Source of the DNA: Mangifera indica
Taxonomy: Eukaryota; Streptophyta; Magnoliopsida; Sapindales; Anacardiaceae
Assembly: GCF_011075055.1 (NCBI RefSeq)
Contig: NC_058152.1
Span: 6,324,001 to 6,388,000, forward strand
DNA length: 64,000 nucleotides
Direction of reading: 5' to 3'
In this document: positions 24,801 through 37,506 of the stretch, piece after piece
Position numbering within the stretch: position 1 is the first letter of the stretch
Layout: each line of letters starts with the position of its first letter
Made by a program: the position numbers and the translations under genes
The notes under the pieces: generated by a model
Databases searched by the model: none
The model's input: only the letters and a program-made list of their open reading frames with translations
What the model was told of the DNA's origin: nothing

Positions 24801-26114
24801 TGTCATATAATGAGATTAAATGTAATATATTCATGAATGTTGTTTTTTAAAATGGAGGCAATTTTGATTCACTTTTTCAGGCACTCTTCTTTTGACGTTT
24901 ATGTATTGATGGTTTTAGAGACTCATTGTTTCCTGTGGTATGATTCTGTATATTAATTTTGTCTCAAATCTTATTCTGATTCCTGTACAATTTTTCTAGT
25001 GTATACTCGATGCTGATTCCTCACTAAAGCGTTCTGATGAAGAAGTTGCTCTTCTGGATTCCTATGCATCAGTAAAATCATATCTTGTAAGTAATTTCTC
25101 TTTTTGGATTCATTTGCAAGCACACTGGAACCTATTTTAGGTCTTGCTGTTGGACATGACATGACCATCCTTCAAGTTTCGGTCTTGTAGTCACATGCCT
25201 GTAATTTATATACATATATAGAATATGGTTGTTGAAGTAATAAAATTTGTAGTTCACCGCATTATCCTTTTTCATTCTGGCCTGAATGATAGTGTAAGAG
25301 TGCACTGCTGATGCCGATTGGATATAGCAGATGCTTCTCTTTTTTTAATTGCTTTATAGCTGTATTGAATCATAAGACATTGCTATTCTGCTGTGTATAT
25401 TTGCGTATATCTGTCTTAGTTTACTCCAGTGTAGCCTGGATGGGAAAGGTTGCGATTATTTGATTTGGTATGATGTAAACACCTGGTGTGAGTTTTGTAA
25501 CAATTCTTGGTAATTTTTTGAGAATCAATGAGTTCTTTTTTTCCAATTCCAATTTCCTAGCTTTTCCCAAAATCAACTATTCATTGAATTCTACCCTTTT
25601 ACTGCATCATTGATTCAAGCTTGAGCCAAGCAACACTTTTGTGTTTGTTTTAATACGTTGATCAATGTAAAAATAGTATGCAAACGATCTGAAGATATCA
25701 ATTTTAGGTGACTGAGTTTTCAATCAAAACTGAAATTTTAAATTGCAAGGTCAAGCTTACAAAAGCTTAAGCTTGTTAGATCGTAGCTAGCAAGTCAATC
25801 CAATCATGATGTGGGTCACCAGCTAAGCTTCACTTGACCTCTTTAATCCAATTATAATTATTTAGAACTTGAGAAAGCTCCTGCTTCACTTAGATTGGCA
25901 TTTAAAGCTCTATCAAAGCTTTAATGTGAGATGTTAGAGGCAATTATTTCCTGGAAAAGCTCTTCATATGCTAGCATGCCTTCCAAATAGTTAATTATTT
26001 AGGCAATCACATAGGTTGTATCTTCGTAAAATGTTGGATTTTGATTTGATAGTTGTCATGGAAGTTTGGAAGTACCTTTTAGATTTTTATACAGAGGTTT
26101 GATGGTTTTAGGAT

Positions 26115-26165
<51 letters not shown>

Positions 26166-29100
26166 AGAGGGGGAGGGGGAACAGGCCACTCTTTTGGCAT
26201 TTTGATTTTTATCTCAGTTTATTAATTGAATACCATCCCATACCGATTATCTCAGTAAGGCAGCATCCTGTATAGGGTAATGTGGATATTTCCTTGACAG
26301 TAACATAATGCTAAACTTTCAATTAGCATGGCTATTTAACACATGAATGGTTTGCTACTTATGCTTCTCATCTTAAATAGATTTCACATGATTTTAGTTT
26401 TGTTGATCTTTTTATGTATCTTTAAATAGGAAGTTTACTTGACTTGCATCTTTTTTTTTTTTTTTTCTGAATCTTTTCTTCACGTTTCAATGAGATTAAT
26501 GGTAGCACTTGCAATGTATGCTAGGTTATTGAGAGTGGAAAGAAACTGCAACGGAAGAGGGCACATTCACCACACGAAGATGAAAATGATAGCAGGGAGC
26601 TTCCATGCCCTCAATGTGGTAATAGATGTTGCATCTGCTCTGTATTGACATCATATCCTTCTAATTAATGCATTTTGTCATGCACACAGTTTCATTCTTC
26701 TGGCCAGCTGCCCAAGTTGCTCTTTCATTTTCACTTTTATTGTTACAGTAATATTTCAGACCATCATGTTTGCAAGTCTTTATTATCATATGCAACCTTT
26801 CACGTTATTAATATGCCATATATATATAGAGCAGTGCTCTTGTATGCTGAAACGTATATCTTTTCCTTCTGAATTTATAATGTTATTTATTTGGCCAAAT
26901 TTTATATATAACTAGTTCAATGACAACTTTCAGGTATTGAAGTTAGCGGGTTCCGCTGCAACCCAAACACAGTTCATTTGCAATGTCATGCCTGTGGAGG
27001 AATGATGCCTTTCAGAACCGATATTCATGTGCCGCAACACTGTAAGTCACAATTTCTGTGCGTTGTTTGTGTACCTGTCTTTCTAATTTTTATATTTTTG
27101 AGATGTAAAATCCTTGAAAGCAGGTTGAGGTTGGTAATTGCAGTAGTTCCCTTTCAAGTCATTATTTTATTTCCTGGTGGTGCATGATTGGGTAAAAGTT
27201 CAAACTCATTTGTACCACTTTTAATATATGAGTGGAATGAATTTTTCAAAGTTTAGGCTTAGTCCTAAAGTGGAGCATTGATTGAACAAGCACAATTGAT
27301 ATGGAAAATTGAGCCTATTATCTTTTATTTCTTTATTAATGTATAGTAGACACGAAACACTTTTTCATTTTCAACCTCTCTTGTAGGTGTTGGATGTGAT
27401 AGAGCATTTTGTGGTGCTTATTGGCAGGCTCAAATGGTTAATCGAAGTGACATCCACCATATGTGCAGTCACAGTACTTTCAAACCTGTATGGGCTTCCT
27501 ACTGTGTGAATTTATTTCATTAATTTTTAGTGAGATTATTATTTTTAGGATAAAATCTTGTATAACTACTGTCTGACAGAATAAACAGAGGTATCATGGA
27601 TGCCCATGTTTTTACTCTTGCTACATTCATTTGTTCATTCCTAAAATTTTCAAACATGATGCAAGCTTCCTCCCAGGAGATTGCTACGCTCTGTTTTAAA
27701 TAGAGTAGGGAAATGATTAATATATTCATTTCTCTGCCCACCGGCACTATACACTTATTTTCTTCTGCCAAATCTCTCGATCTGTTTTATTTTTGTTTTC
27801 TTTTTCAAAAAAAAAAATCAATAATAATAAATAAATAATGGCAGTTATTGTGTAAAAGGGTTGGGGAGTATTTGATCACCAATTTCTGGTGTTAGATTGC
27901 AAGTGCGCTCCTATAGATGCTCTTCTATAGGAGTGTTGTGGCTTGGAGAATGCTGCCTTTTTGGTTGTTATGGAGCATTTGGTGTTAAAGGAACCATAGA
28001 TTTTTACATGGTTGGGGTCTTTTAGAAATTTGAAGCAAGACTGCTGTTGCTGATTTGTTTCTGTTCTTAAGACTCTTCTCATAGATTATACATGTTTCTG
28101 ATTTTAGGTTGTAGGCTACTGATAGATGGTAAGTATGGTTATCCTTGCCTTAAGAAGACCTTGTATGAGATCATCATGCTAGTGCTGGCTGGAATGTCTA
28201 TCAAGTTTGGGTGATGTTGAAATTTAGTTATATTTCTTATTTGCAGATCTCAGAACGTACTCTCCCTAGGATTCCGTTCACTGCACATGAAATGAATCGG
28301 CATGAGCAAGATGTATGGAATTTTTCTGGACAAAATATTGGATATATTGGAACTTTGTTTTATTACAGTTGAGATTAACTGTCATCCTAGTGGCTTTTTT
28401 AGATCACAGAGAGGTGTATTAGAGAAACTGGGACAACATTGCAGAATGTTATATCTGATTGGATTGTAAAGTTGAACAATAGAGAAATTGGTAAGTCGAT
28501 GATAAATCTTCTGTTGTTGATAGATTGTTAACCCAACTAAGGGTTTAGATTATTCAAACAGAATTGTAACACAAATTTGTGACAAAATTTGTGTGATTTA
28601 TTCAATAAATCTAATATACTTGAATTAGATGTTGGAGGTAGTTGTTTTTTTTTTAAACTAACTTCTTAACCGTGTGATCACATTTAATCAAAAGCCATGA
28701 TTTGTTTGTGTCAAATTCTAACAATAGTTTGACTTTGCAAATAAGTTGTCAAATTTACTTGCTTAATTCTTTGCAGATCGAAGTAGGCTGCTTCTGAATC
28801 ATGCAGAAACAATAACTGCTGGGACTCATATTTGCAAGTAAGTGTTGTTGTTTATGAACTTTCTGTAGGTAAATCAAAGTTGGTTCTTCAATACTTGTAT
28901 CAAAGAAATTGAAATTTTTATGGAACTATAGGAAAAGATTTAATTGATAATGATGGGAAATAGTGGGTTTGGTAACTCATTCAAAAGTGCTACTGACTGG
29001 TCATCTTAATTTACATAGATGTCTCACTTTTTAATAGATACTTTGTTTAATATCCAATTTAATTTGGTTTTGCACTGGGGTGTATGGTAAATACCATATC

Positions 29101-29561
29101 GAGGAAGAAGAGGAAGAAGTAGGTGCTTGTCATAATTTGGTTGTATGTTTCATCAGATAGCATTCTGTTGCATTCATATGCTGGAAGATGTAGGTTTTGT
29201 TGCTGCTGATGGTGATTTATGATTCTTTGTATATTTTGTGCAGTGAGTGCTACGATAAATTGGTTTCATTTCTGCTGTACTGGTTCAGGATTACAATGCC
29301 CAAAGACGTAAGTATCTCTATCTCTATCTTTATCTCAACATGAAGCATCAGGACATTCTTGTATTAGTATTGATTCAGTAAATGGAATGGCATGGATATT
29401 AATGCTGTTGTTACATACACATACAGCATCTACCCGCGGATGCAAGGCAAAGAGAAGATTGCTGGTATGGATATGCATGTCGGACACAGCACCACAATGA
29501 AGTTCATGCGCGCAAAAGAAATCATGTTTGTCGTCCAACTAGGGGCTCTAATATGACATAG
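18862..29561 (+). CDS. E3 ubiquitin ligase CHFR-like (FHA-RING-PBZ), 15 exons
   Basis: Fifteen phase-consistent GT-AG exons join to 463 codons: 18862-18922, 19160-19310, 20068-20165, 23639-23700, 23796-23887, 23985-24108, 25000-25086, 26525-26618, 26934-27041, 27387-27487, 28247-28312, 28403-28490, 28777-28837, 29244-29307 and 29427-29561 (TAG). Residues about 20-105 are a diverged FHA domain. Residues about 135-180 are a C3HC4 RING (KCCICLNVW, CLHNFCNGC, LCPHCR). A Cys-rich region follows (PCPQCG, LQCHACGG, CVGCDRAFCG, then CxxC pairs). The C-terminus is a PBZ poly(ADP-ribose)-binding zinc finger (CWYGYACRTQ...HARKRNHVC). CHFR proteins transfer ubiquitin and, in animals, act in a mitotic stress checkpoint; the plant role is less defined. 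The start is fixed by the TATA box and first-exon phase. Intron 3 (20166-23638) carries nested retroelements. Confidence 0.9.
21045..23340 (+). mobile_element. Degenerate Copia element in CHFR intron 3
   Basis: Short direct repeats start at 21045 and 23149 (TGTAGAAATYTTAGGTATTC), and the second is preceded by the Copia polypurine tract GAGGGGGAG (about 23140-23148). Between them are RT pieces: RRNNTWEI-like NNTWEILKL and VGFKWIFAVKYN (about 21410-21495), then LGTLRYFLGMEVAQSKNG (about 22270-22322), then RNase H remnants with frameshifts and stops. Gag and integrase are absent and the left LTR is truncated. It is on the same strand as the host gene and must be spliced out with the intron. The right end is approximate. 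Confidence 0.75.
21776..22060 (-). mobile_element. Solo LTR of the TRIM family
   Basis: 285 bp starting TGTTAGAAACCC and ending TCTAGCA. It is clearly related along its length to the LTRs at 4056-4336 and 4981-5261 (shared CGGACAATTCGAGGAG-type and AATTGAGGA...TGTCCCAAT words). A perfect 5-bp duplication GAATG flanks it (21771-21775 and 22061-22065). It splits the Copia RT frame, giving three nested layers: CHFR intron, Copia, TRIM LTR. It is more diverged than the two LTRs of the complete copy are from each other. Confidence 0.85.
24211..24740 (-). mobile_element. Possible non-LTR retroelement 3' fragment in CHFR intron 6
   Basis: A T-run at about 24212-24223 reads as a poly(A) tail on the minus strand. 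A minus-strand frame (24259-24735, 158 codons) precedes it with no recognised domain. The combination suggests the tail end of a LINE-like insertion. No target duplication or reverse transcriptase was identified, so this is tentative. Confidence 0.25.
26119..26162. repeat. (AT)n microsatellite in CHFR intron 7
   Basis: About 22 uninterrupted AT units. The open frame across it is an artefact. Confidence 0.9.
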
Positions 29562-29979
29562 TATGTATCAACTTCAACTTACTCTTGAGAATATATTCTA
29601 TTTTTAGTAGCAAAAGCAAAAACTGAATTATTGCAAGTACAGTGAATTCGCTTTCACTCATTATAAGCTTGCCATTTGGACAAATTCTCAATGATATGAA
29701 AGCAACAACTTTTTAGAAAATTTAGGCCCAATGACATGTATTGTCTTTATGAATTAGAATAGAAATTTTAGCTTCCACTTTCAATTTTTCAAATAAGGGA
29801 GAATGACCTATTTTATATTAAAATGACAAGATATCATCCTTAAAGTCGATTTTCGAAAGGGTCTTTTTTTTATTTGTTGGTAAATTTATTATATGTTAAA
29901 AAATAAGAAAAAGATAAAAATATTTTTATTATAATATTAAAATGATAAATGACAAAATCATTTCCACACCGATATTTTG

Positions 29980-30600
29980 TTGCTACATAACTCATCGACA
30001 ATACTCGCGGAAAACCCTCAAATTATTCAACCTACCAGGGCTTATGAGACTCAATTCTTCAGTACAAGGAAACTTAACTTTTGGAGATCTAGTGTCTCCA
30101 TATTGAACCCTTTTAGCTTTCAAAACCTTGATTTAATCCACATAAAAACAAAAACACTAGCAATTTGTTGTATAAATCGTTATAATTGTTGGTTTGTAAA
30201 AGGCGTAGATATAATTCTTTCACTTGGTTCTGGATTGCGTAACTTATTGCCCCATCAATACGATTGTCAACCTCCATACTACCACTCGTAGCCTCAACTT
30301 CTTTACACACATACTCATGCACAGCATCGGAGAGAGAGAGAGAGAGAGAGACAAAAGGAGATGTGAACAGAAACTGGTAAGACAGTATAGGGCTGTGACA
30401 TAACAACAACGACAATGGTGGGAAATAATCGAGAATGTCAGTTCGATTATGAACTGCATTATTTAGTGAGATGATTTTCTTGGCGTTAAGTTTTACGAAA
30501 ACATTCACTATGCCTAGTATTGGCACAACCAGAAATTCATAAAGATAGAAATTTTCTACTCTTTCTTCCATTGAGGCATAATAACGAAACAAATTTTTAT
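29980..30600 (-). pseudogene. F-box/FBD/LRR-type gene relic
   Basis: On the minus strand one frame reads MEVDNRIDGAISYAIQNQ then VKELYLRL. In plant F-box/LRR proteins this is the segment with a D.I..WI.YA pattern followed by V.EL.L. After a frame change it continues VLKAKRVQYGD, then VKFPCTEELSLI, resembling the next LRR step. A GA microsatellite (about 30331-30350), frameshifts and missing F-box and FBD parts make it a dead fragment. The assignment rests on pattern resemblance only. Confidence 0.4.
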
Positions 30601-31779
30601 TTTCCTGTGTTTAATGGTTGTAGAATGTAATGCTAACCATATTAACTTTAGTGATCATGATAACAAAAATCATTCCATCATCTTCTTTATCCATATGGGC
30701 TTTGGAAGCACGGGAGAAGCCAGCCCATTTAAGGGTTGCCCAGGCCTACACTCGACCACTTTTGTGTCGCAACAACTTGCTTCCTTTTTCAGTTTACTTC
30801 CACAATCAATATTTCATTAAGGCACATCCTTAATAAGATGAAAACTGTGATTTGCGATTTGCCCAGTTGCCTTGCCTGTGCGATTTCCGAGCTGCCATCT
30901 CTATCAACTATTTACGATTTCTCAAAGCTAGCATTACCATCTCTAATTTTTTTGGTTAAAGTTTTTACATGATTGACTATGCTTAAGATTGTTTTTTGCT
31001 TTTATGTATTTTATGAAGTTGTTTCTAATGCTCTTCTTTTATTTTTTCCTGAATCAAGTTTGGAAGTAGGTACATCATTTGTTTCAATTTTATTTCCCTA
31101 ATACCTTTATTATTTGGACTGCTATAATATCCAATTATTTCAAGAGATTAAAAGAAAACTTCATGATGAAATTGATGATGAAGATTCTATTATTGTTATT
31201 GAGATTAATCAAATCTAATTAGAAGAAGAAGCACCACAATAAGAAAAGAGTTTGAAGAAAAGACTCCATTATTGGTATTGGGGTTGATCTGGGATTTGGT
31301 ATTTAACATGATAAATTGGATTGATATTGTTATGAATGAGTGCGGTAAATTGTATATGATTTTAACAAAGCAGATATATGCTTGTGTAATGATCTATAAA
31401 CATTGGTTGAAAGCATCTAAGATGAGCACGAGAATTGGATGCATGATTTGATCGGAAATAGTCTAATACTAGTATTTTTGAAGTGATAAATATGTTGTTC
31501 GGGTAGGCATTTACATTTTTGTTAGTAAGGAATGGAGTTTGATTGTCGAAAAATGCTAGAATAGTAAGATCAAACGTCAGTACAGTCATACATGCCCTAG
31601 GTAGAAGACAACCTGCCTGTGCATAGGTGTATGCTCCTAAGTGTTATGTAATAAGGTAGTGTATGGTCGTACATTATGGGGCCAATGTGTATGGCCTTTC
31701 TTATACTTTTGCAATTCTTTTCTCACTTAACTCCTCTCAAATGTAATTCGAAGTTTTCTCTTATCATTAATGTAATTTT

Positions 31780-31969
31780 TATGTTAGATGATAATTGATA
31801 TGATTAGATTAGGTAATATTTTATGTAATGTAATCAAAGAGGCAAAGAAAGGTAAAACATTCTTGAAGACCCAAAGAGGATGTGTAGCAAAGTAAGACCC
31901 CTTGGTTGATCTTACTAATATTTTTTTGCTCAAAGGAATCGGTTGAGTTAGGCCATGTACCGACACATT

Positions 31970-32023
<54 letters not shown>

Positions 32024-32640
32024 GCGATGAACTTAATTAAGGTGAGATCTAAAATAAAACTAAAGCCCCTCAATTAAAAATATTAAGTCGAACAAATCAA
32101 GTCTTCTATCACCATGGGCTTGATTAAGCTTACGTTTGTTCTAGCCTTATTTGTCAAAATAAAGGGTTCATTTTGATTGAGAAAAAATTGAGTGGCCGAC
32201 AATGATCGGTCTAACCTAACTAACCATAAAACTTGTTCACCAAAGCAATGGTAGATTGAGTTAGAGGCACAAATAGAGCTATATGCATTTGTCCATGCAT
32301 TGATGATATGTAGTATACACTATACTAATACTAAGAATCGTACTCGAGGTCATTGAAGTTGGTTTAACAACCTTAACTTCAGTTTAATGGCTTGTAAAAT
32401 TGGTTTATAGACTTACGTATGTAATCAACCCATTTTGACTTGTTCGCAAAAGTGAAGGTAAAAATAAGTAGTTGTTATGTGGTCAAATTTCTCATTAGAA
32501 AAAATTGCATGAGGGTAGCACTAAAGAAGTCTCCAGCTAGCTTGTATGGCCAATCATGTGAGCAACATATAGCAACTAAACAAGTCATCAACACACATGT
32601 TAACTCATAATGCAGGTACCTTTTGACCTACAAACAATAA
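31780..32640. repeat. Dispersed repeat related to the tandem unit at 47.1-47.9 kb
   Basis: It shares ordered words with 47147-47870: GAAGACCC near 31865, a polymorphic ACACATTTAA, TATTAAGTCGAA/TATTAAGTCAAA, and a CTTGATTAA...TTTGTC/TTTACC stretch. No coding capacity or clear ends. An (AT)n tract lies inside at 31972-32021. Confidence 0.45.
31972..32021. repeat. (AT)n microsatellite
   Basis: About 25 uninterrupted AT units. Confidence 0.9.
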
Positions 32641-33002
32641 GAAAAATGAATCTTATTAATTATATGATTTGTTTAATCACATTCCATTTCTATCTCGCAC
32701 ATTCACTAGATAGAAATTATCTTCTATCTTTATGATATGATATGATTGCAACTTTCCATTGACATCTAGATTCATTGTATTGTTGCTAAGATATGGGTGT
32801 ATCTTTTTATGTAATTACACAATCATCTCTTTTTCTAGTCATATAAATGTATGATTCTTTCGAAGCAAAGAGATGATATCTTTTTATCTTATGTTGTTAT
32901 GAATTTTTTTTTTTTTGAAAAAATCAATAATATAACAATGGACATAAGCGTATAAGTAGCAAGCCAAACCACTGTAAAAATCTTACTATTTCAAATATTG
33001 AT

Positions 33003-34853
33003 TGTTGGAATAGGTACTTTAGAGCTAATCTTCTTCTAATATTCTTCTTCAATATAAATCCATAAAAAGTCATGTTTGAATATTCAAGTGTCAGTCTTTA
33101 TCTATAAGTGCATGTGTTTACATGTATACTTGGATAAATGTTTTTAGATTGATAAAACTATGATGAGGGATCAACAAGATGTTTGATCGTGAGGACCTTA
33201 TGAGCACATATAGTGGTTAGTCTAAAATCTTGTGTAGCCTCAGTATTACCTGACCAAGGACATAGATAATACGGTAAGATTATTATAGTGTTGAGTAACC
33301 CTACTAAAAGATAACGATAAATTTCAAGTGTCGAGGTTGTATGTGTCAATCTAGTATAACACATAGGTGCATATTAGGAACAAGTCCACTAGACTAACTC
33401 ACCTAGAGGATTCCACATAAATAGTAATCCTAATATCTATGAAATATATCTTCTTAATGGATAGTGGTATATGTGATCCAAGACTTTAAAACACCAGAAC
33501 GTCTTGTGCATAAATTGGCCTAGTTTGACACTAGCCCAATATAGCTTTTTTCAAAAGACCGTTAGAACGATAGTGGTTAGTTATGACAAAAAGTGTAGCA
33601 AAATTATGGTGGATCAATAGAAGATTCATTATTTTCAAATATGAAGGTAAATATCTTAATCTACTATTTGGTATGACAACAAATTAAAATTTTTGACAAT
33701 AATGAGAACGGGCTGATGTCTAATCCAATGCTTTCACGTTTGTTGCTTAACTAACTAAGTTGATGATGAATTGAGGTAGACACTACTTATATATCTCAAC
33801 TTTGGCGAGATATCGGTTAATAAGAGGATTTGAATGTACGATAACAATACCATTGAAAATGTTAAACATTTGTCTTTTGCTAATTCTTTATCGATTGGAT
33901 AGTCATGATCTTTTGTTGGAAGCTATTAATGGTTTTTGAATAACTGGAATATTAATTGTGAACTAATCACAAATTTTATTCAATGCCAATATGATAGGTA
34001 CCTATGGGTCACACATAACAATGGGCAAATAGTCATGATTGAAATGTTAAGGATTTATTACACATAAGGTAAATCACATCTAAACACTGTGATTTCCAAT
34101 CATATCAAGATAGATACCTTATTCATTGTTTTACCTAAGTGTATAAGATTATTACATTAGGGATCAAACAATAATAATCCAATTGTTTAGGGGTTGGAAT
34201 GCAATTTATGGAAGTTAGATTTGAGTATAATTGCACATAAAGTGAATCACCTCAAGATATATGGAATATACCTAATATGGTGAATTTAGATTTCTAACAA
34301 TATGTCTTAATATTTAGAAATAAATATTAAAGAGATTTAAAGGTCCTATTAATATTTATTAAAGGAATTCGACTAAAAGTGCAATTAGGATAGCCCATGG
34401 GCTTAACTATATGAAGAGTAGAATTATGGTTAGGATTTGTCTCATAAATAAATAAAGACATTTATCATCATTCATTACGGTTTTTGAAACCCAAGCTGCC
34501 CATCCTGGAGAGAAAACATTCTCTCAAAATTTCCACTCATTCATCAATTCTTAGTAATCTAGCAATCATACGTGCCTTGAACAATCATTCATATTGTCTT
34601 ATGTTTGTGATTGTTTTCGTATGGACTAGTAGAAGTCCAACTACATTGTAGAGAGTAGTGGAAGTGTTCGAGACAAATTCGGGATAGATTAAAGTTTGAA
34701 AGAGTTGACAAACATATATTACAATCCAATCTCTTTTCATATGTACAATCACCCCTAGACCTTATGGATAAGGGTTTTGTAGTCCAAAATTTTTATTGTT
34801 CACCTTATTCCACTGTCAATGTTATTTATTATTTGGATTGTGAAAACCCAACA
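33003..34853 (-). mobile_element. Solo LTR, family A copy 2 (1.85 kb)
   Basis: On the plus strand it starts TGTTGGAATAGG and ends AAAACCCAACA, the reverse orientation of copy 1. A perfect 5-bp duplication TTGAT flanks it (32998-33002 and 34854-34858). It has no coding capacity over 1851 bp. Interior words such as CAAGTGTCGAGGTTGT and TAGTATAACACATAGG recur in the copy at 49004-50562. The absence of any internal retroelement domain plus the duplication marks it as a solo LTR. Confidence 0.85.
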
Positions 34854-37506
34854 TTGATTGCATAGAATTACACTTCTAATTTTGTTAGTTCTAGTTTGTG
34901 AAAATTTCACCATCAGCAGATACAAATTAAATCCCATCAAAGATTTGTAATACGTTAGTTTAAATGCTTAATCTTAAAAATGTTGTCAACATAAACCAAT
35001 TTTTATGTCAAACCTAAATTACTAACATGAGTACCACCTTTGTTGCCTTAATAACATCTAGTTATACCAAAAGTAGAAAATTGAATTCTAGTCAAAATAT
35101 TCTTCATATATACATATGTGTGTGTGCAACTCTTTTACATTATTAACTTATTAACAACCTTTTTTGATAGGGCTGCGTTATATAGACGTGGATTTGAGAC
35201 GAAGAAAACTCAAGTTTGGATTTGTCCAAATTCAACTTGACTCAATCCTAGGTTCAAATTGGATGAGTTTTTTTGGAGTTGAGCTCAATATAAAGAGATT
35301 AGTTGTAGCTTGACTCACATTGTAGCAAAATAATATTTATTTATTAATTATTATTATTTTTTTAAATTTATGTGTTTAAATAAAAGAGAAAACATAAAAT
35401 TGAGTTGAATTGTTATACAATGCAAAGTAGTAAGTTTATTTATAATAAGTAAAGAAAGTTATTAAAATTATTCTCACTAGATGGAGGATTAAAATAACTG
35501 AGTTGAAAAATTATTTACAGAGGATGAAGAGGGTTGGTGACGTGTATCTTTTACATGTGGGATTTTTGTAATTCCAAAACTCCACCTACTACTATAAATA
35601 AACCTTTGGTGATTGTAATTTCAATAACTTACCCGACCTACTATAAATAAGCCTAACTTTCCTATTTTTTTTTTGTTTTCACTGTTTTCTTCTATTAGAA
35701 CAAATAAAATTTAAAAATAATATTTTAAAATTAAAAATTATTTGTTTTTGTTAAGCTTAAACCAAGTTTAAGCCAAATTTAAGTCTCATTATATGAGCCT
35801 AAACTTAATAAATTCTTAAAACTATGATGTGACCATGAACTCAAGTCATGATTAGTCATTTCAAATTTAATCAAATTGAGTAAACAATCGAACTCAAGCT
35901 AGTTAGGCTCAAATCTAATATTAGGTGTGTATAATATATACTTTTTTGATGGAAACCAATATATAAATTTATCATATAATGAAGAAAATGAGATAAGGGT
36001 TGATGAGTATTCAAAAAAGACAGAAAGAAGGTGGGTCATGGATGTAGGTTGGTAGTTCAATATGATCCCACCTATATAGTGAAGTAGCATAAATAAAAGG
36101 CTGGAAAAGGATACAATCACATCTTAGATTATAAAAGGTGACAAATGGAGATTACAACTAAAGAATTAGGTGGGAGTTTTTTTGGCGATGGCCTTCTAGA
36201 AAGGCAGGCATTTTATTTTATATCTTCTCCCATATCATGTCTATTATTTTAGTTGTTTCCACGACCAATTCTTTTTTAAATACAATTTTAATAAAAATAT
36301 AAAACTCTTTTCCATCATCCTCTTCTTCTTCTTTTAAATTTCTGAAGCATGTTTTGATTATTTCTTTCTGTTCTTTTCATGACGATTAATGGAAATTAAA
36401 TAATCAAAGATTAGTTGATTGATGTTAGACAATTATTTGATATTTCTAAGGTATTATTTAAAGAAAATAATCCTTTATTAATTTTATGTTTTGAAGAATT
36501 GTATTGGGAAAAAGTGTAGATCGAGCTGAAAGAGAAATTTTTATGTCTTTTCTATAACAAGTACAAGAATAAGATGTTGTCATTGAGACAAAAGAAATAA
36601 AATAAATGTAATGGTTGAAGAAATGTTTTGATTCTTTAAAATCTCAGGGATTATTAATTCCTACCTTAATCCTGACTTACTCCTCAGGAAAGAATTCCAA
36701 AATATACATTATAGTTTATAGAAGAAAGAGTTGAATAAATGCGAGGAGGAGGAGGAGGAGGAATTGATGAGAAGAGACAGGAGTTGTTGTGTTTCTGATA
36801 TCACCGTGAACCTACCGCCACTGCAACCCTTTCTTATCTTCACCAACATCCCTCATTTATTATTTTTGGTCAGATCCAGGTTTTATTACATCTTCTCCAA
36901 CTCCAACCAATCAATCTTTAATACCCTTGGTTTTGGATCATTAATTTTTTCCATATGGAATTTATAAAAATATATTTGTTTCAACAAGTCAATTATTCAG
37001 TTCACTTAAATAATATTAAATTATGAAATGATTCAGCTCCTACCCTTTTGCATATTAGGTAAGATATATATATTTGATTGGAGGACCAACAAAATTGATG
37101 GAGATTGGCACAAACAGGTCTGAATTTCTTGCTACCAGTACATGAAAAAGGCAATTCAATTTGCCTAACAACCTAACTCTATATATGCTTTCATTTCTCC
37201 TCATCTATTTAAGATTCTAAATTTTATCAATATTTTGACCACTTAATAGAACCTAACAAAGCTTCTATTTTTATTTTTTAAATAACTTTGTCTTATGCCT
37301 GGATTAATCACTCAAACTAAATACCACCCAACATTAGATGAAAATTAAACAAACTCATCACATCAAGTACAAGAATTTCTGTCAAAATTTCTCTATATAA
37401 GTTGTGGAATCTTACAACTGTATAAATCATATTCTCTTTTCTTTCGTTTTCCACCACAGATTATCATGTGAGCACCAAAAGTTTGGCCTAAATTTCAAGA
37501 TTATTT
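34854..37506. other. Intergenic region 3' of the MYB gene
   Basis: A+T-rich. About 35165-35920 contains repeated CTCAAGTT/TTTGAG-like words typical of worn repeats. Nothing at 36731-36967 beyond a GAG-rich stretch supports a gene. The MYB 3' UTR should lie just left of 37507. Confidence 0.4.

Larger units (their letters stand above)
29562..33002. other. Intergenic region 3' of CHFR
   Basis: The start holds the probable CHFR 3' UTR. An F-box/LRR relic (about 29980-30600), a dispersed repeat (about 31780-32640) and an (AT)n tract follow. No intact gene was recognised. Confidence 0.5.

Noticed and set aside
26066..26275. Open frame with a Tyr-Ile repeat
   Set aside because: Runs through an (AT)n microsatellite inside a CHFR intron.
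36731..36967. 78-codon frame beginning MNKCEEEEEEE
   Set aside because: The Glu run is a GAG microsatellite; no domain or splice context follows.
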